Origin: Platerodrilus igneus
Taxonomy: Eukaryota; Arthropoda; Insecta; Coleoptera; Lycidae
Length of the DNA: 64,000 bases
Direction of reading: 5' to 3'
Assembly: GCA_036346225.1 (NCBI GenBank)
Contig: JARFIW010001104.1
Location: 6,722,001-6,786,000, forward strand
The notes under the pieces are model-generated. The model was not told the origin of the DNA. It saw only the letters and a list, made by a program, of their open reading frames with translations, and made no database searches. The translations under genes were made by a program, and so were the position numbers. This document shows, piece by piece, positions 37,169-51,107 of this stretch (position 1 is the stretch's first letter; every line of letters begins with the position of its first letter).

Positions 37169-40100
37169 CTATCTAGCTTTACGACGCCTGCGTCGCCAAA
37201 AGGAAAGTAATGCGATATCCGGAACATTAGGATCGTCCGGATGAGAAGGTTTGAGATCTTTAACGTGCCAAATGCTTTTGGCACCGGTAGGATCGGTCAG
37301 TTCGTATGTCCACGGAGAAACAACTTTACTAATAGGAAACGGACCCAGAAATTTAGGGGCAAGTTTAGCGTTGAAGTGACGTGAAGCGTCGGAAAGGGCG
37401 TAATTACGGCGCCAAACAGCATCTCCTAATTGGAATTTGACAGGGCGACGTCGAAAATTATAGCGATTATGAGTATCACGGTACGCAGCGGATAGTTTCT
37501 TTAGGACACGTGAGCGAATATCTTTAAAGTGTTCGGGATCAGGCGAAGGATGTTCTGGATCAGGAATGTACATATCATTGAATTCGGACAGTTGTCCGAA
37601 GTAATCACCGGAGAGGATGTGTTCTCTACCAAACAACGCAAAGAAAGGTGTACAGCCAATAATTTCATGTTTGGACGTGCGGACGGCACAAGCAAGTTGT
37701 GAAAGATTGACATCCCAATGACGATGGTTGTCACGAACATAGGATGCTATCATTGTTTTGATAGTACGGTTGACGCGTTCAGCAGGATTTGCTTGAGGAT
37801 GGTAACGAGCAGTGAATAGAATTTTGGAGTTATACCGGGCACATAAGGAAGTGAATTGCCGACTGCGAAACTGCGAGCCGTTATCAGTAATAAGATATTG
37901 AGGAACCCCAAAAGTAGAAAGACCTGTTCTTCAAGAAGTTTAGTAACGGCCGGTGCAGTGGCGGTGCGTAAAGTAAAGAAAAGAGGAAATTTTGTAAAGT
38001 AGTCAGCCACTACAAAAAGATAAGAACAACCTTTGGTAGAACGAGGAAGAGGACCTACCAGATCACAAGACATGACTTGCCAAGGGTAGGAGGGTTTAGC
38101 TCTAGGAGCAAAGAAACCAGGAGGAGGTAACTGTTCAACCTTATGAGCAGCACAGATCGGACAACGTCGGATGTAGCGAGCGACGTCAGCTCGGAGACAA
38201 GGCCAATGATATTTTGGAGGAGACGAGCGGAAGTTTTGGTCACTCCACAGTGACCGGAAGTAGGCGGATCGTGGTGAAGAAAAATCAGATGTCTACGCTG
38301 TTCAGAAGGTACGACGATTTTCCAATCGTCCTGAGAATCGGCAGCGATAGAAGTCTTATGACGACGAAACAGGATATCGTTCACAACGGACCAGGATGGG
38401 TAGCGTCTAGGAGATTTTGAAACTTTTTGAAGCATACCATTATACCAAGGATCGGGAGTAGGAAGAGTAACTTCAAGGGAGGAAATGGCTGAAACAGAAA
38501 CGGGAGTAAGAACGGGAACGGAACGGGAGAGGGTATCAGGAACAACATGATCTTTCCTTTTCGGTGGAAAATGGAGAAATCATATTGCTGGAGGCGAAGG
38601 GACCAGCGAGCTAGGCGACCTGAAGGACTTGTGAGTTTGTTGAGCCAGAGAAGGGAATGGTGGTCGGTAATTACTGAAAATGAATACCCTCGACGTAAGG
38701 TCGGAACTTCTCGATCGCCCACACCACTGCCAGGCACTCCTTCTCAGTAACTGAGTAGTTGCGCTCGGGCTTGGAAAGTGACCGGCTGATGTAGCTGACA
38801 ACCTTTTCGCCTTTGGGGGAAGTTTGGCTTAGGATCGCACCCAAACCGAAGTGGGAGGCATCAGTTTGGATGGTGAAGGGTAAGGTAAAGTCGGGGCAGG
38901 ATAGGATGGGAGCGGAAACTAGATGCTGTTTAAGAGAGAGGAAGGCAGATTGACAATCGGAGTCCAGATGAAAGGGACATTCTTTCGGGTTAAATTAGAA
39001 AGCGGAGAAGTAAGAGTGGCGAAATTTGGAATAAAGCGCCGGTACCAACTGGCCATGCCAATCAGTCGACGTACTTCGGAAACAGAAGAAGGAGGAGGGA
39101 TGTTAAGAATAGCAGAAACTTTTCTGGATCGACAAGGAGTCCATCTCGGTTAACAACGTAACCCAGATAACGGAGTTCAGGGAGGAAGAAATGGCATTTA
39201 TCTTGACGAAGGGAAAGGCCGGCAGAGAAGAGACGTGAAAGTACTAGGTCAAGTATGCGGATGTGTTCCTCGAAAGAGGGGTGGCTATGATGATATCGTC
39301 AAGATATGCGAAGCAGAAAGGTTCCAGGTCAGAACCGATGACCTGATCGATGAGGCGTTGGAAGGTTGCAGGAGAGTTATGGAGACCGAAAGGCATCCGA
39401 CAGAATTGGAATAAGCCACGATGAGGGACGGTAAAAGCGGTGATTGGTTTGGATTCTGGAGATAGAGGATTTGCCAGTAAGCGGAGCGGATGTCTAGTGA
39501 GGAAAGAAAACGGGCATCGCGGAGACGATCCAAGATGGTAGAAATATAAGGAAGTGGATATGCATCTTTTTGAGTGACTTGGTTGACCTTACGGAAGTCG
39601 ATACAGAACCTATAAGAATCGTCTTTCTTCTTTATGAGGACAATAGGACTAGACCAAGGACTAGTAGAAGTCTCGACGACTCCCAGACGGAGCATCTCGT
39701 CAAGCTCGGAATGAGCTATCTTAAGAAGTGGAGGAGAAAGAGGGTAATAACGTTGTTTTATAGGTTCTGCCGAAGTACGGATATGATGTTGAACTAGGGT
39801 AGTACAACCAAGACTAGTAGGCTGATTAGAAAAAGTACTAGAAATCAAAGTATCCAAACGAAGACGTTGTTCAGGTGTAAGCTCAGAGACAATATGAGCA
39901 GGGTCGGTGGTGACAGTTGCCAAGGAAGAAGGAGAAACAAAAGTCCATAGGCCGTCGCAAAATTTTGGAACACACTGCAGCGATTTCAGAAATCGATACC
40001 AAGAATGAGTGGTGTGAAACTTCAGGAATGACAAGAATATCCAGAGTAGTAATAGAATTTTGGAGGGTTATAGGAAGAGAAACGGAACCCAAGATTGTAC

Positions 40101-40417
40101 ATTTAGAATTATCAGCAAGGCTGCAGAAAGAAGAAGTGAAAGGGTTAAGAGCTATATTAAGAGAACGCAACCGGTGCCAACCGGGACCGCCAAGAATAGT
40201 GCGCGTAGCTCCTGAATCCAGAAGACCAGTAAAGGGACACCAAAATATTGACTTGTAGGTAGGGACGTTGGTCACCCCGAACATTAGCACATATGTAATT
40301 TAGTTCGAATCTGGATTGGTCATCCAGACCCCGAAAAGGAGAACCCGAGGACAGAGAAAGAACAGGGTCCTCGCCTCGGACCAAGAACCCTACCGACGGT
40401 TTAACGAATTTTCGCAT
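37169..40417 (-). pseudogene. Gypsy pol: protease, RT, RNase H, integrase
   Basis: Protease with LLDSGATRTIL (D-S-G site) near 40,210. RT with YRFCIDFRKVNQVT and LSSLDIRSAYWQI (39,590-39,470), then after a frame change the catalytic YLDD at 39,295-39,306. RNase H with [11 protein letters not shown] near 38,860 and, after a shift near 38,690, [12 protein letters not shown]. Integrase with an HHCC finger (HHDPPTSGH near 38,270), CDLVGPLP near 38,060, a damaged second-D region near 37,890, and 37,753-37,169 with the end of the core and a C-terminal GPFPISKVV...VKDLKPS part. Catalytic residues are largely present; at least five frame changes separate them. Confidence 0.88.
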
Positions 40418-40419
40418 TT

Positions 40420-41769
40420 GTTGGGACAGTTGCGACGAGTAACTCCTTACGACCGCAACCGTAACAGTGTGGTACTTGAGGACGGTTACAATTAGAGAGA
40501 TATGTCCAGCCTGATCGCAGTTGAAGCAAGTTATCAGTCTAGCAGAAGCAGGAGTAGTAGTAGGCGTAGTGACAGATAAAGGTTGGTTCTACGTGCGGAT
40601 GTTGGATGATCAGTGACAGGAGTAGACACGCGGGGTGAAGGATCTGGTTTATAAGCAAGGGCAGGTTCCAATAACTTCGACGTTTTGCTAGAAGGTGGTG
40701 GTCGATAACGTTCGGCCGAAATCTTTGTCGCTTCCAATTGCTGACCCAAGGATAAAAGTTGATCAACAGAGGTAACAGGAGTAAGGCCCAAAGAAGTCTG
40801 ATAGAAAGGAGTTAAATTGCCACGAATCAGGCTTAAACGCTTTTCTTCGGAAAGTGGTTCCGAAAGGCGAAGGAATAAATTCAACATACTAACAACATAA
40901 CCAGTAAGCGATTCTGTAGGTCCCATCGTACGTTGATAAATTTCCCTCATAAGACGATCATCATAGTCCGGTGGTAAAAATGAAGACTTTAGCATGTCGA
41001 CGATGTCTAACCATGATTTCATTTTGGTGCGGTGGACCCGATATAATAGCAAAGCCTGACCTGATAGAATTTCGGACGCCGAAATAAACAATTGCTGTGA
41101 GGACACCCCCCTAGAAGAACACAATTCGTCAGTTCGAATAAGAAAATCCATCAAGGATTCTTCACCAGAAAACTTTAACCCAAGTTTCGAAACTGCATTA
41201 CTTTTAGTCAAACCCTAGGTGACATAACCGGGACCGGTTCAGGTTCATCTTCCGACTCAGACTCGGAAGTGAGTAGAGACGGTTCATCCGGATCCGCTAT
41301 TTGAGTACAAATAAGACTGGAAGTAGCCAACGGTGTACCGGGTAAAACGACAGAGGGACGAAATTTCCTAATTTTGTCTTCGTACGCACTACGAAGATTA
41401 GTTAGGACAAGTAACAATTGGCGATGTGCTTTTGTTCATCCCTGTTGGGGACATATTCGTACAGCGACGCTCGAGGAGTAGCCAAACAGAGCTAATACGT
41501 TTAAAGACGCCTGAAGATTTATCACCGTCAAAAGTAATGAGAGAATTTTTGAGTTCTTGGATAGCCATTTCAACAATTTGATATTCAGCGGCAAAGTTCG
41601 CCTCCACCGAAATGGAAGGAAGCTTTTTTTCTTGGTCGATGTGCAATGCACTTCGAACGGATCGACGTAATTCTTCTACCTTATCTTCAGGATCAAAACC
41701 TCTAGAGGATAATTCATACTGGAGTTCCGTTTACCGTAGACGATTAACCTTTAGGCACCAATGTGCCAT
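40420..41769 (-). pseudogene. Gypsy gag
   Basis: The gag region begins at the ATG complementary to 41,767-41,769, with a stop after 12 codons and further frame changes near 41,420 and 41,210. The 41,211-40,534 frame has the Retrotrans_gag-type capsid core (WLDIVDMLKSSF, REIYQRTMGPTESLTGYV). After it comes a first zinc knuckle CFNCDQAGH and then CYGCGRK of a second, thrown out of frame near 40,500-40,430. It forms the particle shell and binds RNA. Most breaks are single-base events. Confidence 0.82.
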
Positions 41770-42135
41770 TGTAAACAAAACTACTCAAACTAACAGTATA
41801 TACAAACCCACAACAACAAAATCCAAAAACAAACAAATTACCAAGCACCAACAGAACAACCAAAATAAACCCGAATTGTATCTAAAATAAAACGATTCAA
41901 TTCAGGACAGAAACTGCAGGTAAAAAAAATCACTACGAATAACAAAACCAACGAATATAGAACTACAGACAAATAGAACAGGGCGCCAGTATTTTCAATT
42001 CTCTCTACTGAGAGCACCAAAACTATCAGGGAAAATACAAGTCTGATAATTTCACCAGGATACTATCGGAGTGGAGTATTAAGTAACAAGAATTGAGGAA
42101 CGGAGGTTAAGTAACGAGAATCGAGGGCCCCAAAT

Positions 42136-42147
42136 CGTTGGGCGCCA
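42136..42147 (-). other. Gypsy primer-binding site (tRNA-Lys)
   Basis: The minus strand reads TGGCGCCCAACG five bases after the 5' LTR. This is complementary to the last nine bases of tRNA-Lys(CTT) plus CCA. The same tRNA forms the core of the palindrome at 61,577-61,642. Confidence 0.85.
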
Positions 42148-42152
42148 AAAGA

Positions 42153-43805
42153 TGTCACGGTAAAACCTACGGGTCAGGAAGGAAATGAAGCAAAGGCAGA
42201 AAAGGAACTTTCTACCCGGGTCCTTTACCGAAACAAAACAGGATGCTACGGCTAGCTGTCGTAGATTAGGGGTGGGGAGTAGGGTCAACGTAGCCAGGTA
42301 AAAGAATACCGCTGGAATAAAAGTTGGATTATTACATCGACAGGAAAAAAAAAATAGATAAACAAATGATGGCAGGCCATTAGTCTGTCTAATATTAGCA
42401 TCAGTGAAATACCAGGACAGTGACAGTTCTAAGGACTCCTTAGGGAGGTCGTTGCTCCGGAAATGCACTCCCGTAGATACAAGCCTATAAATACTTACAG
42501 GAATTGTTAGTATCCTAGGGGGCGGATACTGAACACTCAGTAACTCTCGTCTTGAATGCACCACAGGCCAAGCTAAGTAAGGAGGGAGAAAACTAAAATA
42601 ATTTCCACTTTAACAGGACTAGAGTTTTTATTTAAGCCACTTCGTTGACGGCTAATCAATATCAGATAAGTATAAATCGGAGCTAGCAATGATATATGGT
42701 AAGTTCACATAAACGGATATAACTTAATCTACCTATGGTGGCGGTGTTTATATTACATAACGCACTATACTATAACAACCTAGCGAGCTCGTGTTCCGCA
42801 AAGCTAATGGCATTCAAGCAAACAACCAAATATTTTATCACTACGGCACCATCCGTGCCAGGCGTTTTATGCTTAATACTAGTAAGTACCAAGGTTTATG
42901 TAGACTATTGCATATAAAAGTTAAGGTTTTAAATCAACAACCAAAACAGTAAACACTATTCATTTCGCAACACTCAGTATATATATCCTGCTAGATCACG
43001 CAGTCAATGGCATGAAAAGTATCTCCAGAGGATATAGGAGGTAAACAATATAAAGGGTAAAAGGATACTTCGTGGAACTTACTTACGTATCATATTTAAT
43101 TTGGGGAACTTAGCTCTGTAGTAAATCCAACACGAAATGTTCCGAACTTGATGGGAGACAAATTACTTTTTGTCGGCTCCTCCAGAAAGTTTCCTCAACG
43201 TTCCATGTGCATTCTTAGGTGTACCTATATTTCGGAGTATGACGTTGTGAGTCGAGTACCATGGGCACCATTCGCTAACAGCATTTAGGAACTATTTGAA
43301 CCCAGCCCCAGGAAGCGAGCTAGCGTTCAACCAGGATGAGACCAGAACGTAGGAATAGGACGGAAAGGAAACAGCTACAAAATTATATCGGCATTAGCCA
43401 AAGTATAACACTAACGAATCGAGTGCAAAAATTATTCGTAACTTACCACGAGTATAACTGCAATTGTCCGAATTTAGACTTATACTTCGTGCTGTATCCT
43501 CGAAGAAGTAGAGAATTACTTAGAGTTTGTCGGATCGCATCCCTTTAAACAACGGGACACGCTAGAATTGAAAAACCATCACCCTAAATTAATTCCGTTC
43601 CAATGAACAGCAAAACGTCAAAATTTATTTATTTTGTCAACTTTCAAAAATTTTCAGAACCGCTATCTAGATATACAGAAGACAAGAGTAGTATAGGTTG
43701 CTTAGTTTAAAGGCATTATGAATTTGGAATCGGCGAAATAGAAACAACGTTATATTTAATTATATTTGCGTGGAGTTAGTAACATGCCTTAAATTGAACG
43801 TAACA
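42153..43805 (-). repeat. Gypsy 5' LTR
   Basis: Nearly identical to the 3' LTR: I count four substitutions and two homopolymer length changes. It should hold the promoter. Confidence 0.95.
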
Positions 43806-43809
43806 AGGT

Positions 43810-43915
43810 TGCCTAGTTTAAAGGCATTATGAATTTGGAATCGGCGAAATAGAAACAACGTTATATTTAATTATATTTGCGTGGATTTAGTAACATGCTT
43901 AAATTGAACGTAACA
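43810..43915 (-). mobile_element. Solo gypsy LTR, right part
   Basis: The last 106 bp of the split solo LTR, following the AGGT duplication (43,806-43,809) of the inserted element and ending in CGTAACA before CATT. Confidence 0.9.
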
Positions 43916-43919
43916 CATT

Positions 43920-45412
43920 TTACAATTAGAATATTACATTGTGACAGCATCTTGACTCGTTAGTCTAGTTGTTTTGGATGGCGGTGTATTTCACACCCAG
44001 TCGCAAGCGCGTAGAGAGGAATGACAACCCCCCCCCCTTTGGGATCCTCCCATTGTACGAGAGCACGAGATAGGCACTCGGCCATAAGTAATAGAGGCAG
44101 CAGCATGTTTAAGAGAACAATGGCCAGTGACCTGCGGGTCGGTTTGATTAAGTGAAACATTTTCTGAATAACGGTTGGTAATGTATACTCGTTATTATAG
44201 TATGTAATTTGAAAATTTGTTTAGCGCAAACCAAGATTAGACGACGAAACACTACAACACTTAGGCGATGAAAAGTTAAACAATAATAACTTAGAACTGT
44301 GAATCAACGTTAAGAAACCACTTCAATTTAACACATGCTTTTAGAGTATGGAAAGCAGATCTAATTAACAGGAGATCGTTTGTTGGTCCGAGCCAAGATA
44401 CTACTTTGTTAGGATGTAAGCAGTTAATTCCGCATGACGAAGCACATCCTATTTCAGCCTATGAAAGCAGTTTTGTTTGGTTCGTAGTAATTTTAAGAAA
44501 TTCAATTGTGTTCCACTCAGGAAACACGCTATTTTGTATTTATGAAAGCAGATGCTTAGTATTCTATTACTACCAACTTTGAAAACGAGAATATCTTTAT
44601 GAACATTTTCATTTTAAACTGAAATTAGCACATGTAACTTAACGAGAATATTTTGTATTTTAATTTTGACAATGTAATAGACCTAATCAGATCTGAATGG
44701 GTTAAAAACCATTAATGTAACAAGTTATACTTTGTTGTAAAATTCTTGATCTAGAAACAGATTGATAAACCTTATCTTAAATTTCCAAACTACTACAAGT
44801 AATTATTTAATTTTGTTGCATTCAATTTCATTTAAAGTTAAAGGAATTCTTTCTAGTAAATTATTAACCTAAGTTTGAAGTCTTTTATTTTGATCAAGTG
44901 TGATCAAACCTAGCAACCCAAAAAGGCAATAAGAGTTGAATTTTGATGCCACCCTTATGTAGAAAATATTCTTTTTATTTCTTTTAGGCATATTTGAGGG
45001 ACACAAACAGTGTTCCCATTTTCTATGTTGACTTAATTATTATTCTTTCTTACAGGAACAGCGTCTTATTCTGTTAAGACAGGTTTTTGTCACCGAAGGC
45101 GATCTTTTTTTCTTTGGGTCTCCACGTCCGCCCTTAGAAATATGCTATGCTTTTAACAGGAATCAATCTGGACTTGGTGGCGCCTATTTGTTTTAGTTTG
45201 AGTGTGACCCCCCAACAGATTTCGACTTACCCCCCCCCATTGCTCATAGCTCTACCCAAGGAATAGACCCCTAGTTACGTCGGAAGACTTCGTTTTACTG
45301 ACACCAAATGTGGGGCTGGTGTTTTAGTAGTACTAGTAAGTTTGTTTCACTAGCACACTCATGCGTGAGGCTAGCGGAGCCAATTAGAGAGAAAAAAAAC
45401 GTTACAACACAT
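43920..45412. other. No recognisable gene
   Basis: AT-rich DNA. Bases near 43,955-44,010 faintly resemble a tRNA D-arm and anticodon arm, but no T-arm follows. A run of C at about 44,029 and another at 45,230 are simple repeats. Confidence 0.5.
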
Positions 45413-46555
<1,143 letters not shown>

Positions 46556-47143
46556 AGCCAATTCCTTTAGTATGTATCACCGTTTACCAAAGTGCGATAA
46601 TAAAAATCTTCTGTTTTCTATTTTTTGGTGTGTAACCTTTTCCACAGATCCCTAGATGAGGAACCCACAAATTTGGAGTTACCATGTTTACCATTTGAAA
46701 TATCTAATACATACATAGGCAGATATTTCAGAAACCTTTATATCAGAAAAACAACACAACAGACGCACCCAATCAGCTATGGGCAATCACTCATAAAAAC
46801 TACAAATTTGACAAAAACAATGATGCAAAAATTCGACATCACATCTCTCTAAAAAACTTCACGAAATAGACCTAACAGAAGAAATGGAGAACAATCATCA
46901 CAAACTAATCGACACAAAATTATGCAACACTCAAAACCTCAAATCAAAACTACTAACTACTATTCAAAAGACTATAACCACCCACACTCACGCTCTCAAC
47001 TCAAAACATATATATCCGAATAAACGTCATTCAGACTCCGTGTATTTATTGGAGTATATAGTACATACATAGAAGATAGACAACCTGGTAGGGGTATTGA
47101 CGGCGTGAACTAAGGCAGACCTCGGCATATTATTGAAAGCACG
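46556..47143. other. Unassigned, possible LINE remnant
   Basis: Short plus-strand frames (46,625-46,852 and 46,884-47,072) have a Thr/Asn/Lys-rich look like the decayed R1-like LINE, but I could not place them. No other feature. Confidence 0.3.
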
Positions 47144-47978
47144 GTGTTGAAAAAAACCAATGCCGATCAGACCACATCAGTACGAGCTATTTCCCACCGA
47201 ACTGGAAATTCAAAAACTACAGTCCGTCGAGTGTTAGCCAACTATCAACTTCACCCGTATCACATCCAACGGGTGGAAACACTCCAGCCGAGAGACTATC
47301 GTGCCAGGCTAGTATTTTGTCGTCAGATGTTGCAAAGAATTAAGACAAATCCAAAATTTTTAAATCAAATCTTGTGGAGCGATGTATCTGTTGTCAGAAA
47401 AATGGAATTTTAAATCTCCATAATCTATATAGCTGGGAATTTGAAAATCCCCATGCAATACGACAAGATAGATTGCAGTATCAATTTAAAATCAATTACC
47501 GGACTGGAATTTTAAACGGAGAGATTCTAGGACCTTTTGAGTTGCCTGAAACATTAAACGAAGAACGATGTTTGCAGTTCTGCAAAATGATCTTCCTATT
47601 ATATTGGAAAAGGTTCATCTACCATTGAGGTTGACTATGTGACTGCAGAATGACGGATGTCCTGATCACTATGGAGTGTAAGTGCGTAATTGTTTGAAAA
47701 ATACTTTTTCGGAGAGATGGATCTGACCCTTGGGGTCAATTCTGTGGCCCCCACGGTCCCCTGATTTAAATCCACTGGTTTTTTATTACTGGGGTTGCCT
47801 GAAAGAAAAAGTGTACCATAGCCCAGTCAACCCAAGTAGGGAATTGCGCGAGTGTGTTGGAACAACAGCTCAAGGAATACGTGAGGCAAGACCCATACGA
47901 TACGTACAACGCTCCTTTAAACGTAGATGTAGGACTTGTATAAGAGCAGGAAGAAAGCACGTTGAACGTCTAATTTAA
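47144..47978 (+). pseudogene. Tc1/mariner-superfamily transposase, broken
   Basis: Three successive plus-strand frames. The first (47,144-47,413) has an N-terminal helix-turn-helix and a HPYHIQRVETLQPRDY block. The second (47,374-47,628) has FENPHAIRQDRLQ and GILNGEILGPFELP. The third (47,730-47,978) has WPPRSPDLNPL, whose aspartate is the third catalytic residue, and a C-terminal WGCLKEKVY region. The first catalytic position reads SDVSVVRK where an acidic D-E is expected. About 100 bases between the second and third frames are poor. Terminal repeats not identified. Confidence 0.78.
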
Positions 47979-49020
47979 GGCGTTGACTGCATTTTTACAT
48001 AAACATTGAAGCTTTATTGTGTGTTTGTTTCAAGAACACCTGTACGTGTCGTCTAAATGAAGTCAATTTTAATCACAATCGATAGCATAATAATTGAACT
48101 TAATCATATTGTAATGTGCTACGTACTTAGACGTAGCCGAAAGAAAAGTAAATACCAGGCTAACTACCAGACGCGGAGAATGGGGGGATTCACCTACATA
48201 AAAAACAACCAAAAAAAAGCATGTCGTCCACGATTATCTATTAACAAATAAAAAAATAAATAAAGAATTTTGTACAAACAAGCAAAAAGAAAATAAATTA
48301 AGCGTTGCTATATAAAAAAAAACAATTATGTGATACGAACAATTTATTACTTTAGATACGAAGTGCGCATCTCGTATTTTACACCAAATAAAATTAATCA
48401 ATAGTAAATAAACGTGTGAGCTTATACCAATATTCTTTTAACTTGTACATAACACCGTTTGTAAATAAACCAATCAGTAGAAAAGAATAAGTGTGTGTCT
48501 GTCAAACATTGTTAACAATGGTACATCACACCTGTAGAGTGATAATATCGATTCGCAGCAACTAACAATAGTTTGACAGTGTCACGTTTCTTATCACGTA
48601 ACTACAACAAACGCTGATACGGAATATGCCCTTGATATACACAAAAAAAACTAGTTGTATACCTGTATGTGGCTGGATACTTAGCTTGCAAGCCGTCGGG
48701 GTGTCAGTACAGCAACGCCATGGTAGTCATGATCCTTTCACCCTGCCACCGTAACTGCAGCAGCAGTCTACGGACAAAAGCAGTTGGTTTACAGACAAAA
48801 GCGGTTGGTCTACGTCAACGGAAAGTTGGGACTACATAAAGAAAGAACCAATTTGGTCTCCAGCTAAAAGCTAAAAAGAGAATTTGATTAGAATGGGTAA
48901 GCGCGGGAAAACTCATCAATACACGCAAGATACCTCATACTTGTCAAACAAAAACGTACATTCCTTTTGTCGTACTGTGACGAATAATGTAGAAAATATT
49001 TTAACGTACAAGCTGCAGAA
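47979..49020. other. No gene; a short tandem repeat
   Basis: A roughly 24-bp repeat (CAGTTGGTTTACAGACAAAAG and variants) occurs about three times at 48,755-48,825. Nothing else recognised. Confidence 0.45.
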
Positions 49021-49024
49021 TCAA

Positions 49025-49420
49025 ATTCAGAATGGGTTCAAATAACACGAGTTCGAACTGCAATCCTCGCGTTATCGAAAGCGCAATTAGCAAACTGGAA
49101 AAGAAGCTGATAGTAGGATCTATCATTTCGACAAGTCTTTAAATGGGAAACACAAGAGAAAGCAATTATACGTTATCGGAATGTTTTAACAAATTACCGG
49201 GTACCTAAAACAAGGTATTGACTATTTAATTTATCGAATAAATTTTCGTTTTAAAAGCAAAGTGGATTTGAGTTAAAATTATGTTAGGCGGGTTTTTACT
49301 GAACAGGTACGTACACTATATAGGGTATTGTTGGAGAATTTAAGAGTAGAAAGGAAATTTATGTAAATGAAACAGGCAAATACCGTATACGGTTTTACTG
49401 CCGGAAATAAACGTAACAAA
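49025..49420 (+). repeat. LTR-like repeat, family X copy 2 (partial)
   Basis: Matches 12,900-13,180, including AGAGAAAGCAATTA and TACCTAAAACAAGGTATTGA, and ends AAATAAACGTAACA at 49,420. Confidence 0.6.
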
Positions 49421-50009
49421 TGTGTTAATAATGTGTTTTCGCAATTAAAGCAGCAATCACATTATCTCAAATAAGACAAATGTTTCTGAAAATTAACAGT
49501 CCTAAAGTAATTTTTAAAGAAACGGTACACGCTAGATTGGTTAAATTTTTCACACAACAAAGGCTCAATGTCCGTTGCTGAAATAAACGCAAAAAGCCAA
49601 TTCGTAAAGTGCTAGATTATTCTGACATATATCACGATAAACCAAAAAAAACCTACTCATTAAAATGGCGAGCTGTAGTTTTTAGGTCCCTCCCCATATG
49701 GCTTACCCAGAGAAAGAAAAAAAATTACCAAAGTACAACTCTAAAAAACACAGTTCTAAATCAATATTGAAAATACCTAATTTATTACAAAAACTTGCCG
49801 CAATAACTACAATATTATTAACAAAAAAAACTCCTCTTGCATAAAAGTAAGCATTTAAACGTAGTTATACAATAATAATTGGTTTTGTAGTTGTTTAAAG
49901 ACAGATAGTACTACATTCACAACATGGCATGGAGTTTCCAAAATAATTTCAAAATTTTCGTCTAAGCGAAGTAATTTTGTGCATGCGTGAGCTTAAACAA
50001 CGAAGTCCA
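49421..50009. other. No recognisable feature
   Basis: AT-rich DNA between two family X copies. Confidence 0.5.
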
Positions 50010-50718
50010 AATATATATAAGGGCTCAACGTATGTAAGGACGAAACACTCACCGTTCAAGGTGTGGGAGCTCTAGTTCGCACCTAGGAACGGAGCGGGCC
50101 AGATGGTCCTGGGATCACGTAATGTTGGTGTCCGTTTATACTCCAAAGGGAGCGACAATCCAACGAGTAGTTAAGTCCCCCCGACGAAAGAAGCTAGAAT
50201 AATTTCAGGCAAAATTACTCTATTGTCGCCGCAAAGTACGTTTTTGTTAAAACCAGAAATACTTACCATGCGGTAAGGCATGCGCAAAATTTTTATAACA
50301 AAAATGAAACTAAGAAAACCATAACGGATGTTTTCGGCGTGTAAGTTGAACAATAAGTGAATATTAATGTCGTTTAGCTAAAGACCAGAGCTCAAACTAA
50401 TATTGTTGTTAAGGCGTAAAACTGAAAAAACACGGTTTATTGGGATAATACGCGGCTTTAATTCGGCGAAGCTTTCAATGGAAAACACATATGAACCAAT
50501 TATCCGATACTTAGAACCCGTTATAGTCTATTATATATTTTAGCATAAACTTTCCGTTAAGGAATTCTTAAAAAAAGTATTTATTATTAATTACAATACA
50601 ATTTTAAAAACACGTGAAAAGGTTATTTTAATTTATGGCATTAATTTTCGTTTTTAACGCTAAAGGGATTTGTGTTGAAAATTACTAGGATTAATTTATG
50701 ATGAAAATAAACGTAACA
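50010..50718 (+). repeat. LTR-like repeat, family X copy 3
   Basis: Similar to copy 1 over its TATA box (ATATATAAGGGCTC), the GGTCCTGGGATCACGTAA block and the AGAAGCTAGAATAAT block, ending AATAAACGTAACA at 50,718. Confidence 0.6.
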
Positions 50719-50799
50719 AAGGTAACATTGTATGCCTCATTAAACCCAGTAATATTCAAAAGTATTTATCATTCTTCGGTTCACATATCTGTTCAAAAG

Positions 50800-51100
50800 T
50801 ACATTTTCGTTAAAGAAAAACACAATATCCTACCTTATTTTGCATAACTATCACCTCACCCGCATTTCCTTCCTCTGATCCTGTATAAATTACCCCAAAG
50901 CCTTCGCTCCAAAAATACTCCGCCACCGTTAACCCCTGTTCTATCTAATGCTAACCTTCCATTTATATTTTCAAATTCTCTAGCTTACATACTTGCTTCA
51001 TGTTTCTAACATCCCACGCTCCGACTCGCAAAATGTTCACGGTTCTTCTCTTAAACCTGCCGATCACATCCTCCGAATTAGTTCCCTAGAGATCCGAATG
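50800..51100 (-). pseudogene. LINE endonuclease N-terminal fragment
   Basis: The minus strand reads ILRVGAWDVRNMKQV and then, after damage, FGVIYTGSEEGNAG, the start of an AP-type endonuclease of the RTE-like LINE family; the frame at 5,872 holds the opposite end of this domain. It lies exactly between family X copies 3 and 4. Confidence 0.7.
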
Positions 51101-51107
51101 AGAGACT

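Larger units (their letters stand above)
34651..43805 (-). mobile_element. Complete gypsy-like LTR retrotransposon
   Basis: 9,155 bp on the minus strand, with LTRs of 1,651 and 1,653 bp, primer-binding site, gag, protease-RT-RNase H-integrase in Ty3/gypsy order and a polypurine tract. The target duplication is AGGT (34,647-34,650 and 43,806-43,809). No envelope gene is seen. By eye only about six differences separate the two LTRs, so the insertion is recent, yet the coding region is broken in several places. Confidence 0.95.

Noticed and set aside
36351..37284. Envelope gene of the gypsy element
   Set aside because: Frames are short, overlap the integrase end in other frames, and show no envelope features; treated as 3' untranslated DNA.
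43950..44010. Possible tRNA-Glu-like gene
   Set aside because: D-arm and anticodon-arm resemblance only; no T-arm or acceptor stem follows.
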